Assembly: GCA_946482615.1 (NCBI GenBank)
Contig: CAMLSF010000113.1
Coordinates: forward strand, 1 to 12,302
Source of the DNA: an uncultured Chromatiaceae bacterium
GTDB lineage: Bacteria; Pseudomonadota; Gammaproteobacteria; Enterobacterales; Alteromonadaceae
Direction of reading: 5' to 3'
DNA: 12,302 bases
Below the pieces are notes generated by a model. It saw only the letters and a list, made by a program, of their open reading frames with translations. It did not search any database and had not been told where the DNA came from. Made by a program: the position numbers and the translations under genes. Below, piece after piece: positions 5,965-12,302 of this stretch (positions within the stretch are counted from its first letter, which is position 1; every line of letters starts with the position of its first letter).

Positions 5965-7560
5965 ATGAGTACTGTTACTACAGATCCACATGCTCATGCT
6001 GAGCACGAGCATCATCACGGGCCAGCCAAAGGCTTCAAACGCTGGCTTTATACCACTAACCACAAAGATATAGGTACCTTGTACCTGCTGTTTGCGCTGA
6101 CGATGTTTTTTATCGGTGGCGCTATGGCGATGGTGATCCGGGCTGAGTTATTCCAGCCTGGTTTACAGATAGTACAACCCGACTTTTTTAACCAGATGAC
6201 CACAGTGCACGGCCTGATTATGGTGTTTGGTGCCGTCATGCCTGCCTTTACCGGTCTGGCCAACTGGCTGGTGCCTATGATGATAGGCGCGCCTGATATG
6301 GCCTTACCCCGGATGAACAACTGGAGCTTCTGGATTTTACCTTTTGCTTTTACCATCCTGCTGTTGTCATTGTTTATGGAAGGTGGTGGCCCGGGTTTTG
6401 GCTGGACTTTTTACGCACCACTGTCCACCACTTACAGCAGTGACAGCACAGCACTTTTTGTGTTCTCAGTTCATATCATGGGTATTTCATCCATTATGGG
6501 CGCCATCAACGTGATAGTGACCATTATGAACCTGCGCGCCCCAGGCATGACTTATATGAAAATGCCATTGTTTGTCTGGACCTGGTTTATTACGGCTTAC
6601 CTGCTGATTGCTGTAATGCCTGTGCTGGCTGGTGCTGTGACTATGGTGTTGACCGATAAGTACTTTGGTACCAGCTTTTTTGATGCGGCCGGTGGCGGCG
6701 ACCCTGTGTTGTTCCAGCATATTTTCTGGTTTTTTGGCCACCCCGAAGTCTACATCATGATTCTGCCCGCCTTTGGTATTGTCTCAAGCATAGTGCCTAC
6801 TTTTGCCCGTAAGCCGCTGTTTGGTTATGCCTCTATGGTGTACGCCACCTCCAGTATTGCGCTGCTGTCCTTTTTGGTCTGGGCGCATCATATGTTCACC
6901 ACAGGTATGCCGGTGTTTGCAGAACTGTTTTTTATGTACTGCACCATGTTGATAGCAGTGCCGACCGGAGTGAAAGTCTTTAACTGGGTTGCCACTATGT
7001 GGCGGGGGGCTATGACCTTTGAAGTGCCTATGATGTTTGCCCTGGCCTTTATTGTGCTCTTTACCATAGGGGGCTTCTCTGGCTTGATGCTGGCCATCAC
7101 GCCTGCGGACTTCCAGTACCATGACACCTACTTTGTGGTCGCACATTTCCATTATGTGTTAGTCACAGGCGCCATCTTCTCCATTATGGCGGCTGCCTAT
7201 TATTGGCTACCAAAGTGGACTGGTCATATGTACGACGAAACTCTGGGGCAATGGCATTTCTGGTGTTCGCTGATATCGGTCAACGTACTGTTTTTCCCTA
7301 TGCATTTTGTCGGCTTAGCCGGCATGCCACGGCGGATCCCGGATTACGCCCTGCAATTTGCTGACTTTAATGCGCTGATCAGCATAGGTGGTTTTGCCTT
7401 TGGTTTATCGCAACTGCTGTTTGTCGCTCTGGTGGTGAAATGCATCAAAGGCGGTGAAAAAGCTACAGATCAAGTGTGGGAGGGCGCAGAAGGCCTGGAA
7501 TGGACTATTCCTTCGCCAGCACCTTATCACAGCTTTACCACTCCACCTGAAGTGAAATAG
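5965..7560 (+). CDS. coxA: Cytochrome c oxidase subunit I
   Basis: Catalytic subunit that reduces O2 to water and pumps protons; an inner-membrane protein of 531 residues with twelve hydrophobic helices. All key residues are visible: heme a ligands His82 (TVHGLIM) and His396, heme a3 ligand His394 (VVAHFHYVLV), CuB ligands His259, His308 and His309, and the cross-linked Tyr263 with Glu261 in HPEVY. The D-channel signature GAPDMALPRMNN (Asp111) and K-channel Lys337 (PTGVKVFN) are present, so this is a type A heme-copper oxidase. The Arg pair near the heme propionates is at 456-457 (GMPRRIPDY). Residues 7-18 of the cytoplasmic N-terminus hold six His, which may bind metal or mean nothing. GGGGGC upstream of the ATG is a modest ribosome binding site, so translation may be coupled to coxB. 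It is also known as ctaD. Confidence 0.99.
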   Translation: MSTVTTDPHAHAEHEHHHGPAKGFKRWLYTTNHKDIGTLYLLFALTMFFIGGAMAMVIRAELFQPGLQIVQPDFFNQMTTVHGLIMVFGAVMPAFTGLANWLVPMMIGAPDMALPRMNNWSFWILPFAFTILLLSLFMEGGGPGFGWTFYAPLSTTYSSDSTALFVFSVHIMGISSIMGAINVIVTIMNLRAPGMTYMKMPLFVWTWFITAYLLIAVMPVLAGAVTMVLTDKYFGTSFFDAAGGGDPVLFQHIFWFFGHPEVYIMILPAFGIVSSIVPTFARKPLFGYASMVYATSSIALLSFLVWAHHMFTTGMPVFAELFFMYCTMLIAVPTGVKVFNWVATMWRGAMTFEVPMMFALAFIVLFTIGGFSGLMLAITPADFQYHDTYFVVAHFHYVLVTGAIFSIMAAAYYWLPKWTGHMYDETLGQWHFWCSLISVNVLFFPMHFVGLAGMPRRIPDYALQFADFNALISIGGFAFGLSQLLFVALVVKCIKGGEKATDQVWEGAEGLEWTIPSPAPYHSFTTPPEVK

Positions 7561-7570
7561 GAAGGCGACT

Positions 7571-8134
7571 ATGGCACTGAAGCATCAACCTATAGTGGTT
7601 AAATTATGTCTGCTGACGGCAGCCATGTTTGGTTTTGGTTATGCCTTAGTGCCTTTGTACGACGTATTTTGTGATTTAACAGGCCTGAACGGTAAAACCT
7701 CCAGCATGGCGGCGACAGCTGACGCTGCTATACCGGATAAACAACGCGAAGTGCTGGTGGAGTTTATCGCCCGTCCGAATAACAACATGCCCTGGGTATT
7801 TGAGCCCGTAGTACACAAATTGCGGGTGCATCCGGGGGAGATCCACCGTATTGATTATCTGGCACACAATGTCACAGGCAGAGCTATGACAGCTCAGGCT
7901 GTGCCTTCTGTGTCGCCGGGTCAGGCCGCTTTGTATTTTAATAAAATGGAATGTTTCTGTTTTACCCAACAACATCTGACGGCAGGTCAGCAGTTATTAA
8001 TGCCGTTGCAATTTTATGTCGATCCCGCACTACCGGAACAGTTCAGCACCATCACTTTGTCCTACACCTTGTACGAAGTAGAAGCTGCCACCCCGGTCAC
8101 TGCACAGACAGCAACAGGGGATAACAATGAGTGA
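7571..8134 (+). CDS. ctaG: Cytochrome c oxidase assembly protein CtaG (Cox11 family)
   Basis: Copper chaperone needed to build the CuB site of subunit I. It has 187 residues: one N-terminal membrane helix (about 8-30) with a short cytoplasmic start, then a periplasmic immunoglobulin-like domain. Hallmarks are PLYDVFCDLTGLNG with Cys34, the VSPGQAALYFNKMECFCF segment with copper-binding Cys128 and Cys130, and the FYVDPALP motif after it. AGGAAGG at 7559-7565 is a strong ribosome binding site overlapping the coxA stop codon. The end of the gene overlaps the coxC start by 8 bases, suggesting coupled translation. Its place between coxA and coxC is the usual one for this family. Not to be confused with the unrelated Bacillus CtaG. 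Confidence 0.97.
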   Translation: MALKHQPIVVKLCLLTAAMFGFGYALVPLYDVFCDLTGLNGKTSSMAATADAAIPDKQREVLVEFIARPNNNMPWVFEPVVHKLRVHPGEIHRIDYLAHNVTGRAMTAQAVPSVSPGQAALYFNKMECFCFTQQHLTAGQQLLMPLQFYVDPALPEQFSTITLSYTLYEVEAATPVTAQTATGDNNE

Positions 8135-9008
8135 AAAATACGAACATTATTACGTACCGGAGCAAAGCCCATGGCCTATAGTGGGCGCAGTTGCGCTTTT
8201 TATGATGGCTTTTGGCGCTGGTCATTTTGTTAACGAAGTGACGAAAGATCAGCCGGGTTATGGTGGTTATTTATTACTGGCTGGTGTTGCCACTTTAATT
8301 TTTATGCTGGTGGGCTGGTTCAGAAATGTGATTGATGAGTCAATGCATGGCTTGTACAGCAAGCAACTGGACCGATCTTACCGTCAGGGCATGAGTTGGT
8401 TTATTTTCTCCGAGGTGATGTTTTTTGCCGCCTTTTTTGGCGCTTTGTTTTATGCCCGGATGATCGCTATTCCATGGCTGGATGGGGCCAGCAATAACGC
8501 CAGTACAGCAGCTGTGTTGTGGCCGGCTTTTGAAGCGGCCTGGCCTTTATTGAAAACTCCGGGTGGCATCGAAACCCAGGCCATGCCGTGGCAAGGTTTG
8601 CCACTTTATAACACGCTGATTTTATTAGCCTCCTCAGTCACTCTGCAGTTTGCTCATATGGGGTTAGAGCAAAATAAAAGAGGCCAGCTGAAGCTGATGT
8701 TAGGACTTACTATCCTGTTAGGTGCTACTTTCCTCGGTCTGCAGGGAGTTGAGTATGTGCACGCCTATCAGGATCTGGGGTTAAAACTGGACTCCGGTAT
8801 TTATGGCAATACCTTCTTTTTACTGACGGGTTTCCATGGTTTGCATGTGACTTTGGGGGCTTTATTCCTGACCGTGATTTTCCTGCGCATTTTGCTGAAA
8901 AATCATTTCACTGCCCATAAGCATTTTGCTTTTCAGGCCGCCGCCTGGTACTGGCATTTTGTTGATGTGGTCTGGTTATGTTTGTTTGTGTTTGTTTATG
9001 TGCTGTAA
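8127..9008 (+). CDS. coxC: Cytochrome c oxidase subunit III
   Basis: Third core subunit; has no redox metal, supports proton uptake and stabilises subunit I. The 293 residues form seven hydrophobic helices. Typical features are the N-terminal HYYVPEQSPWP, WFRNVIDES at the end of helix 2, the conserved Glu96 in FIFSEVMFF, the GFHGLHVTLG segment (His237, His240), and the C-terminal WYWHFVDVVWLCLFVFVYVL. An insert between helices 3 and 4 (about 115-158) is rich in Trp, Pro and Ala. The ATG at 8127 lies inside the end of ctaG, with AGGGGA six bases ahead. A hairpin follows the stop by six bases. It is also known as ctaE. Confidence 0.97.
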   Translation: MSEKYEHYYVPEQSPWPIVGAVALFMMAFGAGHFVNEVTKDQPGYGGYLLLAGVATLIFMLVGWFRNVIDESMHGLYSKQLDRSYRQGMSWFIFSEVMFFAAFFGALFYARMIAIPWLDGASNNASTAAVLWPAFEAAWPLLKTPGGIETQAMPWQGLPLYNTLILLASSVTLQFAHMGLEQNKRGQLKLMLGLTILLGATFLGLQGVEYVHAYQDLGLKLDSGIYGNTFFLLTGFHGLHVTLGALFLTVIFLRILLKNHFTAHKHFAFQAAAWYWHFVDVVWLCLFVFVYVL

Positions 9009-9014
9009 AGAGAT

Positions 9015-9034
9015 AGCGGGCTTTTCAGCCCGCT
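9015..9034. terminator. Hairpin between coxC and the inverted small gene
   Basis: AGCGGGCT (9015-9022) and AGCCCGCT (9027-9034) form a perfect, GC-rich 8-bp stem with loop TTTC. It lies six bases after coxC and seven bases past the stop of the minus-strand gene, the right place for a shared terminator. Neither strand has a real T run after the stem, so termination may be partial, letting some transcription continue into the SURF1 group. Confidence 0.5.
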
Positions 9035-9041
9035 TATACAG

Positions 9042-9251
9042 CTAATAAGGGCGATCGTGTGGGGTGATCAAACCAAACTGCAAAGCAAGGATCACCAACA
9101 ATAAGACAATGGCCGACCACCAGACACGGCGGCCTAAAAACTTCGACATGCTGGGCTGATTTTCATCGTTTTTCAGCATCAGAAACAAAGCACGAAATAA
9201 GTTAAAAACAATAAAGAGCAGTAGTGCAATGAGTAAAAGTTTAATCCACAT
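9042..9251 (-). CDS. Small twin-helix membrane protein, DUF2909-like
   Basis: A 69-residue inner-membrane protein with two helices (about 3-26 and 43-63) and a short hydrophilic loop. The beginning MWIKLLLIALL, the LFRALF segment, the Arg pair before helix 2 and the Pro-His near the C-terminus fit the DUF2909 family as I recall it. Its function is unknown. The frame is open to an ATG at 9305, but that would overlap the SURF1 start; the ATG at 9251 has GAGG four bases ahead and gives the family-like N-terminus. It is inverted inside the oxidase locus, between coxC and SURF1, a layout I recall from Pseudomonas and other gammaproteobacteria. This suggests a link with the oxidase or its assembly, but that is inference. 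Only 27 bases separate its start from that of SURF1. Confidence 0.82.
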   Translation of the reverse strand: MWIKLLLIALLLFIVFNLFRALFLMLKNDENQPSMSKFLGRRVWWSAIVLLLVILALQFGLITPHDRPY

Positions 9252-9278
9252 AAAACCTCGCTTAGGGCTGGTCATCGT

Positions 9279-9992
9279 ATGACAGCCAAGCCCTTTGTTA
9301 CTCATTTAAGTCGCAACTGGCTGTTGGCTGTATTCACTCTGGTCGCTTTTGCGCTTTTGATCAAGTTGAGTTACTGGCAATGGCAACGCGCCGAACAAAA
9401 GCAAACTCAGTTGGAGCAGTTGCATACAGCAGAGCAACAAGGGCCAGTGCAGTGGACAAATTTAGCTTCGGTGCCGGCAGAGCAACAAGACGGCCTGATG
9501 GTACAAGGCAAAGCAGTTTGGCTAAAACCTGCAGTCTGGTTACTGGATAATCAGCTGATCCAGGGCAAAGCAGGCTACGACCTGGTGATCCCTGTGCTGG
9601 TGTCGAATCAAGGCCCGGCAGTCTTAGTGAATTTAGGTTGGGTTGCTGCACCGCCCAGCCGTGATGTGTTGCCAGAACTCACTATTCCGGACCAGTTTGA
9701 ATTAAAGGCGTTACTGCGTACTGAACTCAAAGGTTTTCGCCTTGGCCAGAATTTAGAAGAGACAGGACTGTGGCCACAACGTATGCAGCAAGTTGAGCCT
9801 GCTGAACTGGCGAAGGTGCTGGGGCAGGAGTTGTATCCGGCTCTGCTGTACCAACAACAATCCCCTTATCTGTACCACTATAAAGCTGTGGTGATGCCGC
9901 CGGAAAAACACCGTGCTTATGCGCTGCAATGGTTATTGCTGGCCGTTGCTGTGGTGGTGATCGGCTGGTTTATGTCAAAGAAGGAGCTTTAA
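9279..9992 (+). CDS. surf1: SURF1 family oxidase assembly protein
   Basis: Assists assembly of the heme-copper oxidase; bacterial relatives (Surf1/Shy1) bind heme a and help deliver it to subunit I. It has 237 residues with one membrane helix at each end (about 13-31 and 213-231) and a periplasmic domain between. Family signatures are YWQWQRAEQK after helix 1, LLDNQLIQGKAGYDLVIPV (88-106), VLVNLGWVAAPPSRD (115-129) and PPEKHRAYALQW (207-218) leading into helix 2. The ATG at 9279 has only a distant, weak ribosome binding site (AGGG 11 bases ahead), and no clear promoter is visible in the short gap. Transcription could come through from coxC or from a promoter within the inverted gene. The next gene starts on the base after its stop codon. 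Confidence 0.93.
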   Translation: MTAKPFVTHLSRNWLLAVFTLVAFALLIKLSYWQWQRAEQKQTQLEQLHTAEQQGPVQWTNLASVPAEQQDGLMVQGKAVWLKPAVWLLDNQLIQGKAGYDLVIPVLVSNQGPAVLVNLGWVAAPPSRDVLPELTIPDQFELKALLRTELKGFRLGQNLEETGLWPQRMQQVEPAELAKVLGQELYPALLYQQQSPYLYHYKAVVMPPEKHRAYALQWLLLAVAVVVIGWFMSKKEL

Positions 9993-10490
9993 ATGGCGAA
10001 GAAGAAATTTTTACTGCTGTTTTTGTTGTGTTCTTTATTGCCGCTGGCTTTTGCGCAGGCGTTTTTATCTCTGGGCTGGTTTGGCGGAGCCACCACCAAC
10101 AAAGGCCAGTGGCTGACAGACGAAATTGTGCTGTTACCCAAAGCCAGCGGCGATGTGCATTGGCGGCTGGTCTATGTCAGTGACAAACCAGACTGTGACG
10201 CCCTTTGTCAAAATGCTCATTATGGTATGCAGCAGGTGTATACAGCCCTGGGCCGTAAACAGCAGCATCTGGAATTATGGCAATCCGGTGGTGCTCAGCC
10301 GAAAAAATTGTTGTGGCAGGCGAATCCTGCTGGGGTTGATGCACTGCAGCACAAGCTGGTGCTGGTGGATATGAACGGGTTAGCGCTGATGACCTATGCG
10401 GTCAGCGACGACAAAACTCAAATGGTGCAAACCGGCAAAGCCATTCTGACCGATTTAAATAAATTGCTGAAATACGACAGGGGGCTCTGA
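9993..10490 (+). CDS. Membrane-anchored SCO-like protein of the oxidase locus
   Basis: A 165-residue protein with an N-terminal hydrophobic segment (about 5-24, signal anchor or uncleaved signal) and a periplasmic domain. It contains CDALC (Cys68, Cys72), a CxxxC motif just after a hydrophobic strand (WRLVYVSD), then a helix (YGMQQVYTALGRKQQHLEL). His120 stands before LVLVDMNGLALMTYAV, and the end is ILTDLNKLLKY. This order resembles SCO1/SenC thioredoxin-fold proteins, where CxxxC plus a distal His bind copper for CuA assembly, but the rest of the SCO signature is degenerate. A similarly placed, poorly described gene occurs between SURF1 and ctaA in Pseudomonas-type loci as I recall. AAGGAG at 9981-9986 is six bases before the ATG, which abuts the SURF1 stop. 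The reading frame and location are firm; the copper role is inference. Confidence 0.82.
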   Translation: MAKKKFLLLFLLCSLLPLAFAQAFLSLGWFGGATTNKGQWLTDEIVLLPKASGDVHWRLVYVSDKPDCDALCQNAHYGMQQVYTALGRKQQHLELWQSGGAQPKKLLWQANPAGVDALQHKLVLVDMNGLALMTYAVSDDKTQMVQTGKAILTDLNKLLKYDRGL

Positions 10491-11470
10491 TGAAAGCCCT
10501 GAAAGTTTTGGTTAGCTGTGCTGTTGTATTGGCGATGCTGGTGATTTTATTAGGCGCCTACACTCGTTTGACCGATGCGGGTTTAGGTTGCCCGGATTGG
10601 CCCGGCTGTTACGGCTTTTTAAAGGTGCCAGAGCAGGCTCACCATATTGAACAGGCCGAAGCTTTATACCCACAGCGGCCGGTCGAAAGCCATAAAGCCT
10701 GGAATGAGATGATCCACCGTTATTTTGCCGGCACTTTAGGTCTGCTGATACTGGCGATTTTTTTGTTTAGCCTGAAACAAAAGCGCCTGTTGTTACCCTC
10801 CTTATTGTTAGCTCTGGTGATTTTTCAGGCCGCTTTGGGCATGTGGACAGTCACTTTAGCTTTGCATCCAGTGGTAGTGATGGGGCATTTGCTGGGTGGT
10901 TTTACTTTGCTGTCGTTATTGGCGCTCTATTGGTGGCAATTACAACCTGCGCCTTTAATTGCAGCAAAACAAAGCCTGAAGCTGTTGTTTTGGCCGGTGT
11001 TGCTGGTGCTGGCAGCACAAATCGCCTTGGGTGGCTGGACAGCCGCCAACTATGCGGCTTTAGCCTGCATTCAGTTACCCCTCTGTGAAGCCGGCTGGAC
11101 CAGCCAGCTTAATTTTGACGAGGCCTTTTCTTTGCATCTGGGCTACGACAATTATGAATACGGCGTGATGAGCCAAAGCGCCCGCGCCACAGTGCATGTG
11201 ATGCATCGTGTCGGTGCTGTGATTACGTTGCTGGTGGTGGCTGCTTATGCCATAGCCCTGTGGCGTAATAGTTCGGGTCTGATCAAGAACCTGGCTGTCG
11301 CTGTGCTGGTGCTGTTAGCGCTGCAATTTAGTTTGGGGCTTGCCAACGTGGTGCTGCATTTGCCTTTGGCCAATGCGGTGGCGCATAACTTTGTGGCAGC
11401 CAATTTAGTCATGTGTCTGGTGGTCATTGGTTATCAGCTGCACAGAAACAAGGAGTCTGCTTATGCTTAA
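10490..11470 (+). CDS. ctaA: Heme A synthase (COX15/CtaA)
   Basis: Oxidises the C8 methyl group of heme O to a formyl group, giving heme A for CoxA; an inner-membrane protein of 326 residues with about eight helices in two similar halves. Seen are [19 protein letters not shown] near the N-terminus and four likely heme-binding histidines at His76 (MIHRYFAG), His133 (MGHLLGG), His239 (VMHRVGA) and His299 (VAHNFVAAN). Two cysteine pairs in the outer loops (Cys34/Cys40 and Cys193/Cys199) match the pairs described in Bacillus CtaA. The ATG shares one base with the stop of the previous gene (TGATG), with AGGGGG five bases ahead, so translation is probably coupled. The end overlaps ctaB by 8 bases. 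It works directly after CtaB. Confidence 0.96.
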   Translation: MKALKVLVSCAVVLAMLVILLGAYTRLTDAGLGCPDWPGCYGFLKVPEQAHHIEQAEALYPQRPVESHKAWNEMIHRYFAGTLGLLILAIFLFSLKQKRLLLPSLLLALVIFQAALGMWTVTLALHPVVVMGHLLGGFTLLSLLALYWWQLQPAPLIAAKQSLKLLFWPVLLVLAAQIALGGWTAANYAALACIQLPLCEAGWTSQLNFDEAFSLHLGYDNYEYGVMSQSARATVHVMHRVGAVITLLVVAAYAIALWRNSSGLIKNLAVAVLVLLALQFSLGLANVVLHLPLANAVAHNFVAANLVMCLVVIGYQLHRNKESAYA

Positions 11471-12302
11471 AGTTCTGGCTTTACCCCAACACTATAGTCA
11501 GCAATGGCGTGATTATTACCAACTGACCAAACCTAAAGTTGTAGCGCTTTTAGTGCTGACAGCCTGGGTTGGTATGATGCTGGCGCAACCCGGTTTACCC
11601 CGATTTGGCCTGATGATAGCCGCTACTTTAGGTATAGGTTTATTGTCCGCAGCAGCTGCTGCGATGAACCATATAGTAGACCAGCGTATTGATGCGCAAA
11701 TGGCCCGCACTTACAACAGGCCAGTGGCCCGTGGTCGTTTATCGACACAGCAGGCGGTGAAGTTTTCATTGCTGCTGGCAGGTTCTGGTTTTCTGCTGCT
11801 ATTTATTGCCGTCAATCCACTGACAGCCTGGCTGACCTTAGCCAGTTTATTTGGTTATGCCGTGGTCTACACCATGTTTTTAAAAAGAGCGACGCCACAG
11901 AATATTGTGATTGGCGGTTTAGCCGGTGCTATGCCACCGCTGCTCGGCTGGACAGCAATGACGGCTGAAGTGCATGCCCATGCGCTGCTGTTAGTGATGA
12001 TTATTTTCACCTGGACACCACCGCATTTCTGGGCTTTGGCTATTCATCGCCGTGACGATTATGCCAAAGTAAATATGCCAATGTTGCCTGTCACTCATGG
12101 CATTGAGTTTACCAAAAGCGCCATTTTCCTTTATACCCTGGTGCTGTTTTTGGTCTGTTTGTTGCCTTATCTGGTTGGTATGACAGGGGCTGTTTATCTG
12201 CTGGGCAGCACAGTGCTGAACTTAGGTTTTATCTGGTATGCCTGGCAGTTAAAGTTTAATGCCAAACCAGAAACTGCCATGGCAACTTTTAAGTTTTCGA
12301 TT
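11463..12302 (+). CDS. ctaB: Heme O synthase (protoheme IX farnesyltransferase), cut by the window end
   Basis: Transfers a farnesyl group to heme B, forming heme O, the substrate of CtaA; inner-membrane UbiA-family prenyltransferase. 280 codons are present without a stop; relatives have about 290-300 residues, so only the last 10-20 residues are missing. The first Asp-rich motif is [19 protein letters not shown] (Asn69, Asp73, Asp77, Arg82), and the second region contains [14 protein letters not shown] (196-209). [19 protein letters not shown] (182-200) is typical of the COX10/CyoE group. The ATG lies within the end of ctaA, with AAGGAG seven bases ahead at 11450-11455. It is the last visible gene of the SURF1-ctaA group. 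Confidence 0.96.
   Translation, partial: MLKVLALPQHYSQQWRDYYQLTKPKVVALLVLTAWVGMMLAQPGLPRFGLMIAATLGIGLLSAAAAAMNHIVDQRIDAQMARTYNRPVARGRLSTQQAVKFSLLLAGSGFLLLFIAVNPLTAWLTLASLFGYAVVYTMFLKRATPQNIVIGGLAGAMPPLLGWTAMTAEVHAHALLLVMIIFTWTPPHFWALAIHRRDDYAKVNMPMLPVTHGIEFTKSAIFLYTLVLFLVCLLPYLVGMTGAVYLLGSTVLNLGFIWYAWQLKFNAKPETAMATFKFSI

Noticed and set aside
6784..7152. Minus-strand open frame of 122 codons inside coxA
   Set aside because: It is rich in His, Lys and Arg with no family resemblance and lies fully opposite a highly conserved gene; it is a shadow of coxA codon use.
9252..9305. Eighteen-residue N-terminal extension of the DUF2909-like gene
   Set aside because: It would overlap the SURF1 start, and the ATG at 9251 has its own ribosome binding site and the family-like N-terminus.
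11516..11710. Minus-strand open frame opposite ctaB
   Set aside because: It lies opposite the conserved Asp-rich region of ctaB and has no family resemblance.

Overview
The window looks like ordinary chromosomal core DNA of a gammaproteobacterium. TesB, PlsB and LexA all align closely, from memory, with their Escherichia coli counterparts. The lexA operator carries a classic gammaproteobacterial CTGT-N8-ACAG box, and the genome encodes an aa3-type oxidase with a cytochrome c-fused subunit II. A member of the Alteromonadales/Chromatiaceae such as Rheinheimera or Alishewanella would fit, but this is inference only. No mobile element, CRISPR array, rRNA or tRNA gene was seen.

Left part (1-1361): a small predicted outer-membrane lipoprotein (100-366) lies upstream of tesB, acyl-CoA thioesterase II (432-1301). 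tesB ends at a strong hairpin (1319-1346) that can terminate transcription from both sides, because the next gene converges on it. In the first 99 bases I see no gene and no convincing promoter.

Middle (1362-4821): plsB (glycerol-3-phosphate acyltransferase, minus strand) and lexA (SOS repressor, plus strand) are divergent. The space between them holds a good sigma70 promoter for lexA with two LexA operators. The plsB frame stays open right through this control region, but homology puts the real plsB start at 3797. After lexA come a probable terminator (4585-4623) and a 200-bp control region for the next operon. That region has a candidate promoter, two back-to-back inverted repeats (4669-4701 and 4702-4724) and a possible leader hairpin next to the coxB ribosome binding site.

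Right part (4822-12302): a cytochrome c oxidase locus. The structural and assembly genes coxB, coxA, ctaG (Cox11) and coxC are tightly packed. A small inverted gene (DUF2909-like, twin membrane helices) follows. A second plus-strand group is SURF1, a SCO-like membrane-anchored protein with a CxxxC motif, ctaA (heme A synthase) and ctaB (heme O synthase, cut by the window end). Together these supply the three catalytic subunits (CoxA, CoxB, CoxC), copper delivery (CtaG, and perhaps the SCO-like protein), heme A synthesis (CtaB then CtaA) and heme insertion/assembly (SURF1).

I did not find a clearly new biological system. The items most worth a second look are the SCO-like protein, the paired inverted repeats ahead of coxB, the plsB frame crossing the lexA operators, and the inverted small membrane gene inside the oxidase locus.
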